Source: Mesorhizobium sp. 113-3-3
GTDB taxonomy: Bacteria > Pseudomonadota > Alphaproteobacteria > Rhizobiales > Rhizobiaceae
DNA: 64,000 nt
Assembly: GCF_016756495.1 (NCBI RefSeq)
Contig: NZ_AP023243.1
Location: 6,080,501 to 6,144,500, forward strand
Direction of reading: 5' to 3'
The notes beneath the pieces are model-generated. The model made no database searches. It was not told the DNA's origin and was given only the letters and a program-made list of their open reading frames with translations. The translations under genes were made by a program, and so were the position numbers. Within the stretch, counting starts at the first letter, position 1; every line of letters begins with the position of its first letter. Shown here piece after piece: positions 25,657-33,470 of the stretch.

Positions 25657-26657
25657 GTCATGTAGCCCATTTCGCGCCGCACCCGGCCTTCGCTAAGGCG
25701 CGCGCGCCACCACGCGATCGTTCGCTCCAGGCCATCGCGAAGGCTGGTCTGCGCCCGCCATCCGGTCTCGCCTTCAAAGCGCGAGGAATCGGCGAGCAAG
25801 GCGCGAACCTCCGAATTTTGCGGCCGCAGACGCCTTTCGTCACGATGGACCGGTTTCTTGGAACCGCTCAATTCCAGGACAAGGTCCAACACGTCGGAGA
25901 TGGTCGCGGCGCGTTGGCTGCCGGCATTGTAGGCCTGGCCGAATTCGAGCCTGGCCAGGCCCGCGGTCAGGAACGCTGCCGCAGTGTCTTCGACAAAGGT
26001 CAGGTCGCGGATCGGGCTTGTATCGCCGACCATGATCGCCGGGCAATTCGCATCGAGGGCCTGCCGGATGATGGTCGGCACGATCGCGCGCTCACTCTGG
26101 CGCGGGCCATAAGTGTTGAAGGGCCGCATGATGACCACGGGAACATCGAACGACCTGGCGTAAGACTCGGCCATCATGTCTGCGCCGATCTTGGATGCCG
26201 AATAGGGTGACTGTCCCTGTAACGGATGCGCTTCACGGATGGGCATTGTCTGGGCGGTTCCATAGACCTCGCTCGTGGAGGTATGCACCACCCGCTCCGT
26301 CTCCCATTGACGCGCGGCTTCAAGAACGTTCACCGTGCCCAGGATGTTGGTTTCGACATAGGACTGGGCAGCCGCATAGGAATATGGAATCGCAATGAGC
26401 GCGGCCAGGTGAAACACGACGGCCTGGCCACGCACGATCCGGTTCAGGAACGCGCAGTCGCGCACGTCACCGCGGACAAGCTTCAGCTGGCTGCGGATCT
26501 TGTCCGGCAAATCGTCCAGCCATCCATGGCTGTCGAAGGAATTGTAGAGCGCCAGAGCCGTGACATCCGCGCCGTTGCGGACGAGCGCTTCAGTGAGATG
26601 CGAACCGATAAATCCATCCGCGCCCGTCACCAGAACTTTCTTGCCGTTGTAGCTCAT
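25653..26657 (-). CDS. NAD-dependent nucleotide-sugar 4,6-dehydratase (LegB-like SDR)
   Basis: This 334-residue extended SDR has the N-terminal NAD motif VTGADGFIGSH, catalytic Tyr/Lys in SPYSASKIGADMM, and Thr/Glu in HTSTSEVYG. The stretches VFHLAALIAIPYSYAA and VVIMRPFNTYGPRQSERA strongly resemble LegB-type UDP-GlcNAc 4,6-dehydratases, which make a UDP-4-keto-6-deoxy sugar. A DegT-type aminotransferase two genes upstream could then give a UDP-4-amino-4,6-dideoxy sugar, as in bacillosamine or legionaminate routes. It lies between the phosphoglycosyltransferase and the propeller-like gene. An epimerase activity cannot be excluded. Confidence 0.85.
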   Translation of the reverse strand: MSYNGKKVLVTGADGFIGSHLTEALVRNGADVTALALYNSFDSHGWLDDLPDKIRSQLKLVRGDVRDCAFLNRIVRGQAVVFHLAALIAIPYSYAAAQSYVETNILGTVNVLEAARQWETERVVHTSTSEVYGTAQTMPIREAHPLQGQSPYSASKIGADMMAESYARSFDVPVVIMRPFNTYGPRQSERAIVPTIIRQALDANCPAIMVGDTSPIRDLTFVEDTAAAFLTAGLARLEFGQAYNAGSQRAATISDVLDLVLELSGSKKPVHRDERRLRPQNSEVRALLADSSRFEGETGWRAQTSLRDGLERTIAWWRARLSEGRVRREMGYMT

Positions 26658-26702
26658 GACTGCGCATTCCCTTGGCTGACTGGAGCGCTTTCCTTTTGGG
26701 GT

Positions 26703-27377
26703 TCATACGTCGATCGGCTGCGATGGAACCCAGCCGACAACCGCCAGCACGCCGCGCGCCATCCACACGATGTCGGAGACGATGGTACGCTGCGGATAGT
26801 AGGAGAGGTCGAGCCTGGCTTTGGCGGGGAACATAACCTCCCGATAGAACAGGATCGGATCCGTGGATCGGGGAAAGAAATGCGCCTCGTGCCGGAAGAG
26901 CACCTGGGTTGGCCCCAGCAGGCCAGGCTTGAATTGCAGGACGGCCTCGAGGCCGCCCCGGAAACAATCGGCGAAAGCCATGCTCTCGGGTCGCGGCCCG
27001 ACGATCGCCATCTCGCCTTTGAGGACGTTCCACAGCTGCGGCAACTCGTCGAACTTCGTTGCCGCGAGGAACCGGCCCACCGTCGTCATGCGGCTGTCGC
27101 CCACGACGGTCAGTGCGAGGCCTTGGGGATCGCAGTTCACACCGAACTTGCGAAATTTGTACATGCGGAAGGGTCGGCCGCCAGCGCCCATGCGGGTCTG
27201 TGCGAACAAGATCGAGCCACCGCCTTCGAGCAGAAGCGCTCCGGCGATCAAAAGCATCAGCGGTGCAAATATGATGGTCGCGGCGCCCGCGACCGCGAGA
27301 TCGATCGAGCGTCTTACAAAGCCGTGAGCGGGGCTTGAGACGAAGCTCCGCTGAAGGGAAACATCGAACGCGTTCAT
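26703..27377 (-). CDS. Initiating sugar-phosphate transferase (bacterial sugar transferase family, PglC/ExoY-like)
   Basis: The 224-residue protein has one N-terminal membrane helix/re-entrant segment (RRSIDLAVAGAATIIFAPLM) and the phosphoglycosyltransferase catalytic block. The block includes FAQTRMGAGGRPFRMYKFRK, a KFDELPQLWNVLKGEM motif and IVGPRPE. The usual catalytic Asp-Glu pair appears as DE in KFDELPQ. It should transfer a sugar-1-phosphate to undecaprenyl phosphate, starting the repeat unit. ATG 27377 overlaps the aminotransferase stop by 4 nt; the longer open frame is an overlap shadow. It is of the short, monotopic type rather than the long polytopic WbaP type. The sugar is probably the amino sugar made by the adjacent genes, an inference from context. 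Confidence 0.88.
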   Translation of the reverse strand: MNAFDVSLQRSFVSSPAHGFVRRSIDLAVAGAATIIFAPLMLLIAGALLLEGGGSILFAQTRMGAGGRPFRMYKFRKFGVNCDPQGLALTVVGDSRMTTVGRFLAATKFDELPQLWNVLKGEMAIVGPRPESMAFADCFRGGLEAVLQFKPGLLGPTQVLFRHEAHFFPRSTDPILFYREVMFPAKARLDLSYYPQRTIVSDIVWMARGVLAVVGWVPSQPIDV

Positions 27378-28510
27378 GCGGCAGTTCCTGTTTGGGCGCC
27401 GCCTTTGAGTGCGCTTGCGAGTGCAGCCACAACCGCTTCGGCGACCGGCGACGTGATCTGGGGATGCAGAGGAATTGTCAGCTCTCGCTGAGCAAAGTCC
27501 TCTGTGCGCGGCAAGGCAACGCCGGGGAAACGCTCGCGATAGTACGTCATTTGGTGCACCGGCGGATAATGAATCGTGGTCTGTATCCCCTGCTCCCGCA
27601 GTTCGTCGATAACCTCCTGCCGCCTCGCGTAGCGCGGCAGGAGAACCGGCATTATGTGGTGAGCCGACGTGCGGGGTTCGCTGAAGGGAATGGTCACGGC
27701 CGGGCAGTGTTCGGCGATGAGGCGCCGGTACAGGACGGCCAGGATACGCCTGATTTCGTTCCACTCCTGCAGGTTTTGCAGCTGGACCAGGCCAATCGCC
27801 GCCCGCATCTCGTCCATGCGGTAGTTGAACCCGAGCATCGTGACATCATATTGCGGGGTACGACTGTTCAGCCGCTGATGCGTCCCACTGGTCATCCCGT
27901 GGCCGCGGGCCTGGCGGATCTTGTCGAGCAGATCGGGATCACGGGCGATCACCGCGCCCCCTTCCGCCGTTGTCATGTTCTTGTTGCCGTAGAAGCTGAA
28001 GGCAGCCGCGGCGCCGAACGTTCCCACCTCCCTCAGGCCGGGCGCATGCGCGGCGTCCTCGATGATATGGAGCCCTCGAAGCCGGGCGAACCGCTGCCAG
28101 TGTTCCCGATTGGCGAGATAGCCCGCGAAGTGAACGAGAATGACCGCCTTTGTGCGTGGTGTGCACCGCGCTTCGGCTTCCGCGAGCGACATCAACGGTA
28201 CGTCGACTGACTCGATATCGACAAAGACGGGGGTAGCCCCAACATAGAGCACCGCATTCGCGGTCGCCACGAAGGTCAGCGACGGGACCAGTACTTCGTC
28301 GCCCGGTCCTATCCCCAGTGCATGCAGGATAAGATGAAGTGCGGCGGTGCAGGAACCAACTGCCACGCAATCTCGCGCGCCATGCATGTCGGCAAAGGCC
28401 AGTTCGAATGCCCGCACCTGTTCCCCCATGGTAAGCCAGCCGCTGTCAATCACCTTTGACAGGGCTGCCTTCTCGGGTACGCCTAGGATCGGGGCGCTCA
28501 CCAAGAGCAT
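27374..28510 (-). CDS. DegT/DnrJ/EryC1/StrS-family sugar aminotransferase
   Basis: This 378-residue PLP enzyme aminates a keto nucleotide sugar. Family blocks are visible: VAVGSCTAALHLILHALGI (phosphate/PLP site), DEVLVPSLTFVATANAV, IIEDAAHAPG (Asp pairing with the pyridine N) and AFSFYGNKNMTTAEGGAVI with the Schiff-base Lys after GN. The substrate is probably the 4-keto-6-deoxy sugar from the LegB-like dehydratase. ATG 28510 follows AGGAGG at 5 nt. Genes for the nucleotidyltransferase (upstream) and the phosphoglycosyltransferase (4-nt overlap) are on the same strand. No sugar N-acetyltransferase is seen nearby, so the amino group might be acylated by another activity. Confidence 0.9.
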   Translation of the reverse strand: MLLVSAPILGVPEKAALSKVIDSGWLTMGEQVRAFELAFADMHGARDCVAVGSCTAALHLILHALGIGPGDEVLVPSLTFVATANAVLYVGATPVFVDIESVDVPLMSLAEAEARCTPRTKAVILVHFAGYLANREHWQRFARLRGLHIIEDAAHAPGLREVGTFGAAAAFSFYGNKNMTTAEGGAVIARDPDLLDKIRQARGHGMTSGTHQRLNSRTPQYDVTMLGFNYRMDEMRAAIGLVQLQNLQEWNEIRRILAVLYRRLIAEHCPAVTIPFSEPRTSAHHIMPVLLPRYARRQEVIDELREQGIQTTIHYPPVHQMTYYRERFPGVALPRTEDFAQRELTIPLHPQITSPVAEAVVAALASALKGGAQTGTAA

Positions 28511-28561
28511 CTTGACCTCCTAAAAATCCTTACGGTGGGTTCGGCCTCTACATCCGGATTT

Positions 28562-29284
28562 TCATGCGGCCGCAGCCGCGACCTCGATCGAGGTCGACTG
28601 CTCTTCCCAGGCAATCGCCTGCGCATTCTGGAAGTCATCGACGCGACCGATGTCGAGCCAGAGACCGTCATGCTTGTACACGTGCACGGTCGTGCCGCCC
28701 TGCATCATCTGCAGCATCAGGTCATCGAATCCGAATGGGATGCCGGAAGGAATGAAGCGCAGGACATCCGGGTTCATGCAGTAAATTCCCATGCTGACGA
28801 GATGGGAAAGCGTCGGCTTTTCCCGGAAGAGCTGAACGGCATTGTCGATCTCGTCGATGACGCCGAAGTCCATCTTGATGAGACGGCAGGCCGTGGCGAT
28901 CGTAACCGGGTCCTTGTGCATGCGGTGCGCGGCCACGAACCGGCTGAGGCTCAGGTCGGTGAGAACATCGCCGTTGAGCACGACAAATGTGTCGTTCAGT
29001 TCATCCCTGATCAGAGAGAGAGGCCCGATGGTCCCCAATGGCTCCATTTCCTGCGTGTACCTGATCTTCAGATTCCATTGCGATCCGTCGCCGCAGACGC
29101 TGCGGATCAGATGCCCGAGATAACCGGTCGTGATATAGACCTCTTCGATGCCGTTGCGCCGCAGCCACTTCAGAAGCAGCTCAAGAACAGGCCTGGCCCC
29201 TATCGGCATCAAGGGTTTCGGCAGGACCGACGTGAAGGGCCGAAGGCGTGTACCCATCCCGCCACATTGAATCACCGCTTTCAT
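28562..29284 (-). CDS. Sugar-1-phosphate nucleotidyltransferase
   Basis: The 240-residue protein has the nucleotidyltransferase signature MKAVIQCGGMGTRLRPFTSVLPKPLMPI, with Lys in the PKPL motif, the FVVLNGDVLTDL metal-binding Asp and the DIGRVDDFQNA C-terminal block. It resembles GlmU/RfbA-like and mannose-1-phosphate guanylyltransferase-like pyrophosphorylases lacking the acyltransferase domain. It would activate a sugar phosphate for the polysaccharide repeat. The exact nucleotide and sugar are not decidable by eye. ATG 29284 follows GGAGG at 5 nt. It is the first gene of the minus-strand polysaccharide operon ending near 23 kb. Confidence 0.87.
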   Translation of the reverse strand: MKAVIQCGGMGTRLRPFTSVLPKPLMPIGARPVLELLLKWLRRNGIEEVYITTGYLGHLIRSVCGDGSQWNLKIRYTQEMEPLGTIGPLSLIRDELNDTFVVLNGDVLTDLSLSRFVAAHRMHKDPVTIATACRLIKMDFGVIDEIDNAVQLFREKPTLSHLVSMGIYCMNPDVLRFIPSGIPFGFDDLMLQMMQGGTTVHVYKHDGLWLDIGRVDDFQNAQAIAWEEQSTSIEVAAAAA

Positions 29285-29854
29285 CCGATCCTCCCTGATT
29301 TGCAGTTGGCTGTGTCCGGGCATTTCGTGTTCGAGCTCATCTGGACCTGGCATCCGTCCAATCCGGCTCGACCCTCGGCGGCAATCCGAACATCATATTT
29401 GAAGCGTATGTGACAGCCGGGGCGGCTGTCGTCGTGCATTCGAATGGTACCGATCCAAAGCGTTTCCGGTATTAGATAACCGCTTGATCAAGGACCGACC
29501 CAAGCATCCGGACCTGGCCATGAGACCAATGAAGCCGAACGAATCTTGCGATCAAAAAACAGTGATCCGCCACGTGCCGGAACAGGCCTGCGCACCCGAC
29601 GGGCACTCGATGTCGCTCGGCAGGCAGGCACGGGACGCCAGCGTTAAAAAAAATAACGACGCGTTTTCGAAAATTAGTATTATATTAGTCATTCGTGATG
29701 TGCGTGGGTTGGGACGCTGCGAACATCACGGTGATGCGATGACCAGCGGTAGGCCACGACTTCAGGGATCACCGCGGTTCCGACCATCACAAAGGAATGG
29801 GAGGTTCCAGCGGATATTCCCGTCGGGAACCGGGTAACGCGTTGGGGTAGTTCA
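29285..29854. other. Divergent intergenic region with AT-rich stretch
   Basis: This gap of 570 bp lies between the minus-strand polysaccharide operon and the plus-strand LuxR response regulator gene. Around 29640-29700 it is strikingly AT-rich compared with the rest of the window, with ATTAGTAT and ATTAGTCATT repeats. It probably carries the promoters of both units. No coding sequence is supported. Confidence 0.45.
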
Positions 29855-30532
29855 ATGTATCGGATCGTCATCGCCGACGATCACGGCTTGTATCGGCGCG
29901 GCCTCCGGCTGGCACTTATGGCTGGAATTCCAAGCGCCGAAATATTCGAGGCCGCGTGTTTCGATGCTGTGGTCAATCTTCTGGAGGAGCAGGCATCGAT
30001 CGATCTCGCGATCCTCGACCTGAACATGCCTGGCCTGTTTAACCAGGAGGTGCTCAGCGACGTTCTCTCTGCGTATCCCGACACACGTTTTGCCATCGTT
30101 TCCGGGGACGATTCCCGCTCGGAAATCCTGACCGCTCTTTCGATCGGGCTTCACGGCTACATCGTCAAATCGCAGAAAGACGAAGAAGTCGTGCTGGCGG
30201 TGAATGAGATCCTTGCGGGGCGGATCTATGTACCATCACTCTTGTCTCGCACGTCTGCCGACCAGAGATCGTATGCCGCCCTGCCCTCGGCGAAAAATCC
30301 AATCCGTCAGCGCGTGGGCTCAAGCGATCTTGGCAGACTGACATCGAGGCAAAAGGACGTCCTCAAGCTGATGGCGGAAGGGTACTCGAACAAGGAGATC
30401 GCCCGCAATCTGGACATTGCCGAAGCGACAACGAAAATCCACGCCGCCGCCATTCTGCGCGAGCTCGGGGTGCGAAACCGGACTGAAGCAGCCGTTTTGC
30501 TGCAAAGCTGGCTGTCGAGAAATGTGAGTTGA
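29855..30532 (+). CDS. LuxR/NarL-family response regulator
   Basis: The 225-residue protein has an N-terminal receiver domain with acidic pair DD (residues 8-9), phosphoacceptor Asp in AILDLNMPG (about 54) and Lys in YIVKSQKD (about 109). The C-terminal LuxR HTH reads LTSRQKDVLKLMAEGYSNKEIARNLDIAEATTKIHAAAILRELGV. It is a DNA-binding response regulator, presumably controlling the flanking polysaccharide operon, from which it is divergent. The only histidine kinase in the window is encoded convergently just downstream and may be its partner, though HWE kinases often pair with other regulator types. Confidence 0.9.
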   Translation: MYRIVIADDHGLYRRGLRLALMAGIPSAEIFEAACFDAVVNLLEEQASIDLAILDLNMPGLFNQEVLSDVLSAYPDTRFAIVSGDDSRSEILTALSIGLHGYIVKSQKDEEVVLAVNEILAGRIYVPSLLSRTSADQRSYAALPSAKNPIRQRVGSSDLGRLTSRQKDVLKLMAEGYSNKEIARNLDIAEATTKIHAAAILRELGVRNRTEAAVLLQSWLSRNVS

Positions 30533-30570
30533 TGTTGCCGCCGAAGCAGGGTCGTTCGGGGCAGCATGCG

Positions 30571-32313
30571 CTACAATTCAATTTCCTTCCGCGATATCCG
30601 CAACGAATATCGCAGCCCATATTCCGATATTTCCAATTTCGGGGAATGCCCGACAAGCGGCGTGCCGTCCACGCCGATTATCATGGACCCGAACCCGTGG
30701 CGCACGACGTTTGCGTTCTTCCGACGTCCAGATTCCACCCAATCGAACATGAGATCGTCGCCTGCGCCGTCGGATGCGAATTGCCACTTGACCTCGACCT
30801 TGCCTTGAGAGTCACGCAACGCGCCGTGTTTCACCGAGTTTGTCGTCAGTTCGTGAAGGATCATCGCAAAGCTCTCGGCAACGCCACTTGGAACCGTGAG
30901 TGAGGGGCCGCTGATCGATATGTCCCGTGTCTCCTTGAAGGGCTGCAATTCCTGAGCCACGAGATCGTGGAGCATCCCCGACAGGCTGGTATGACGAGAC
31001 AGGATGAGATGCGTCGCTTCCAGCGTTCTGATCCGATCGATCAGCATCTCCTTGTATTTGGCAACGTCGTTCTCGGGAACATTGATCATCCTTACCAGGG
31101 CCGTGATCACCGGGAACAAATTGCTGAACCGATGGCGGTCTTCGAGCATGATGCGCTCGCGCTTCTTTACGGCGGCGCGAAGAAGCGTGGTCTGCCGACG
31201 TTCGGTCAGGTCGGCCGCCACCCCGATGCGCACTGCGCGGTCGCCATGTTCTTCCTGCCGTCCGCGCAGAGCAACCCAGCGTACGTGCCCATCCGTCCGC
31301 CTGACACGAATCTCGACGTCGTAGTTCACCGCCGATGAGGGTTTTGCCGGGGCAGCCAATTTCGGCCAGTCGGCCGGATGGATCACGGCCGAGAGTTCCT
31401 CCAGAGGGCGGACGGGCTTGGAGGGCAGGCCAAGAATGTCCCAGAACTTGCCGGAGCCCGCGACTGTCCCCTCCTTGATATCTATTCGCCACGTGCCCAG
31501 GCGTCCGGCCGACAGAGCGAGATCGAGCCATTCCTTCTGAGCCCGAAGAGCCTCGCGCGCGGCTCGCCGCTCGGAAATATCGTCGACCACCACGAACACG
31601 CTCTCGGTGGATGCCTCGTCAGGCCGCGACGAGGACAGCGACATACGGGCCCAGAATGCCTTGCCGTCCTTGCGCAACACGCGAATATCGGCCGCGGACG
31701 ACGCGGCGCCATTGTCCAGATCTTTCAACAAGGCCCGCACGGCATCTCGATCCTCGGGAAGAACGAGCCCTTCCAGCTTCAGCCGGGCAAGTTCCTTTTC
31801 TCCGTAGCCGGTCATCTCAAAAAGACGCCTGTTCGATTGCAACAGTTCGCCGCGTCGATTGGCATTTGCAAAACCCAAGGCCGCGCGCTCGAACGCCCAA
31901 CGATAGCGGCTCTCGGCTGCGTCGATGGCGGCGAGCCTCGTTTCTGCAACCTCGAGCGCGCCTTGCAAATCCTGTCGCAAGCGGTGGAACACGGACGCGA
32001 CCAGGCCGCCCGAGACCAAAAGGAAGATGGCGCCGGTCCAGTCTTCCGCGGAGAGTTGGCCATTCAGGACGCGTCGCATCCACAGACCGGCGGCGGCCAT
32101 GAGAAGCGTTGCGGCGATGGCAACCAAACGTCCCTCAAGATAAACTATAACAATAATTATGGGAATTAGCGCAATAAATGTTACGCCCTGGCCAAAATAT
32201 ATTGTATTTATTGCCTCAAATACTACCGCCGCCGCAAGCACCAGTAGAGAAGCTACATGAGCCAACGGGGTGTTTGACATGTTCGATTTGAGCCAGCGCA
32301 GGTAGGAGCCCAT
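30571..32313 (-). CDS. Membrane PAS-PAS HWE-family sensor histidine kinase
   Basis: This 580-residue kinase has an N-terminal membrane region of about four helices (residues 18-112, for example FIALIPIIIVIVYLEGRLVAI). PAS domain 1 lies at about 130-250 (RYRWAFERAALGFANANRRG) and PAS domain 2 at about 262-380. The phosphoacceptor His is in LEDRHRFSNLF (about 395). The ATPase domain has the N-box LHELTTNSVKHGAL and a W-x-E motif in FDWVESG, the His/Trp-x-Glu pattern that names the HWE family. HWE kinases are frequent in rhizobia and often respond to light, oxygen or stress. No flavin-binding LOV Cys motif is evident. It is convergent with the LuxR response regulator gene. Confidence 0.9.
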   Translation of the reverse strand: MGSYLRWLKSNMSNTPLAHVASLLVLAAAVVFEAINTIYFGQGVTFIALIPIIIVIVYLEGRLVAIAATLLMAAAGLWMRRVLNGQLSAEDWTGAIFLLVSGGLVASVFHRLRQDLQGALEVAETRLAAIDAAESRYRWAFERAALGFANANRRGELLQSNRRLFEMTGYGEKELARLKLEGLVLPEDRDAVRALLKDLDNGAASSAADIRVLRKDGKAFWARMSLSSSRPDEASTESVFVVVDDISERRAAREALRAQKEWLDLALSAGRLGTWRIDIKEGTVAGSGKFWDILGLPSKPVRPLEELSAVIHPADWPKLAAPAKPSSAVNYDVEIRVRRTDGHVRWVALRGRQEEHGDRAVRIGVAADLTERRQTTLLRAAVKKRERIMLEDRHRFSNLFPVITALVRMINVPENDVAKYKEMLIDRIRTLEATHLILSRHTSLSGMLHDLVAQELQPFKETRDISISGPSLTVPSGVAESFAMILHELTTNSVKHGALRDSQGKVEVKWQFASDGAGDDLMFDWVESGRRKNANVVRHGFGSMIIGVDGTPLVGHSPKLEISEYGLRYSLRISRKEIEL

Positions 32314-32545
32314 ACGCCAGACTACAACCTTCTATCTAGTTCGTCGAGACTAGGCCTCGCCGGGACAGCCTAATACCACTGCCGGATTGCCACGCCTTTG
32401 CCGGCGAGTAGAATCACGGTCGGCAGGGCTCTTCAGGAAGGCATATTCAACTAACGCTGCGGAACAGCCTTCCGCAGATCTCTCCAGTTGTGTCGAAATT
32501 TCAAACTAAGGGAGCGCGTTCCTCGTCGATATGTAGGGTTTAAAT

Positions 32546-32571
32546 CAAGTAAATTACGCACAATTTACTTG
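32546..32571. promoter_or_regulatory. Perfect 10-bp inverted repeat upstream of the PAS-LuxR gene
   Basis: CAAGTAAATT (32546-32555) and AATTTACTTG (32562-32571) form a perfect inverted repeat with a 6-bp spacer. The centre is about 45 bp before the ATG at 32604, inside an AT-rich upstream region. Size and position suit a dimeric regulator's operator, possibly autoregulation by the LuxR-type protein. No T-tract follows, so a terminator is unlikely. Confidence 0.5.
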
Positions 32572-32603
32572 GGTCGGTAGCAACTAGGGTTGGGGTAGAA
32601 GCG

Positions 32604-33281
32604 ATGACACTGATCGAGAGGCGCAACGAGACCGTTGCGGCCAGCCAATACATTGTACTCAAAGATGTTCGTCACACACGTCCGATAAACCTGTCGGATC
32701 GACCGGACGCCAAACCTGGCGGACCACAGCGACGCAGTTTGGAATCCATAACCGGCATGCTTGACCGCATCGGCTGCGGCTATCTCGTGCTGGACCGCGA
32801 CCGGAAAGTCATCGAATGGAACGCAGCCGCGCAGGACACGCTTGAGCGCCAGGGCGAAGCGGCCGACACGGCCGTCGAGCTGTCCGCGGGGCTAAGGCGG
32901 CTGGTCGCGAATGTTCCGGTCCATTTCCAGCCGGGCTCCCTCTCATGGGTGGTGATCCGCAGCAGAGGCGACAGGCCCGTGATCCTGAATGAGACGGGCG
33001 TCGTCACACCCGACGGCACGAGCATCGTCGCATTGCTGGACCGGGAGAACACATCGGCGGCCAACCCTCAGACCTTGCAAAGGATGTTCGGTCTGACCAG
33101 CGCGGAAACGCAGCTGGCGTTGCGCCTGGCGCAAGGCGATGCGCCCCTGGAGATCGCCCGCAGCTGGCATCTCAGCCGCACCACGATCCGCTCCCAGCTT
33201 GCCTCGCTGTTCGCCAAGACCGAGACAAGGCGTCAGGCTGAACTGGTGGCTCTTCTGGGGCGCATTTCGGTCCTGCCATGA
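32604..33281 (+). CDS. PAS-LuxR transcriptional regulator
   Basis: The 225-residue protein has a central PAS-like segment (ITGMLDRIGCGYLVLDRDRKVIEWNAAAQDTLER, residues 48-80) and a C-terminal LuxR-type HTH (FGLTSAETQLALRLAQGDAPLEIARSWHLSRTTIRSQLASLFAKT). There is no receiver domain and no obvious autoinducer-binding domain, so it is likely a sensor-type LuxR protein. Similar PAS-LuxR proteins sit in rhizobial polysaccharide loci. A GGTAGAAG region precedes the ATG. The perfect inverted repeat at 32546-32571 is a candidate binding site. The flanking epimerase and kinase genes suggest control of polysaccharide genes, by inference. Confidence 0.85.
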   Translation: MTLIERRNETVAASQYIVLKDVRHTRPINLSDRPDAKPGGPQRRSLESITGMLDRIGCGYLVLDRDRKVIEWNAAAQDTLERQGEAADTAVELSAGLRRLVANVPVHFQPGSLSWVVIRSRGDRPVILNETGVVTPDGTSIVALLDRENTSAANPQTLQRMFGLTSAETQLALRLAQGDAPLEIARSWHLSRTTIRSQLASLFAKTETRRQAELVALLGRISVLP

Positions 33282-33470
33282 AATAGCGATTTCGGCGGGC
33301 ATCAGGACCCGCCAGAATTCATCAAACCGAGACATATGCCATGGCATCGCGGCTGCACATTCTGCGGCCGCGGTCGCGCTGATGGCAAAACTCGCGGTGC
33401 CATCTCCAGCCCTTCGACGCACCATCGAACTCAGGCGGAGCGCGGACTTTCGCAATTGGAGTAACTTGCC

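Noticed and set aside
29484..29837. 117-residue plus-strand frame before the LuxR response regulator
   Set aside because: It spans the AT-rich promoter region and shows no domain or ribosome site.
33294..33313. GGCGGG/CCCGCC hairpin after the PAS-LuxR gene as a terminator
   Set aside because: The stem is only 6 bp and is followed by AGAATTC instead of a T-tract.
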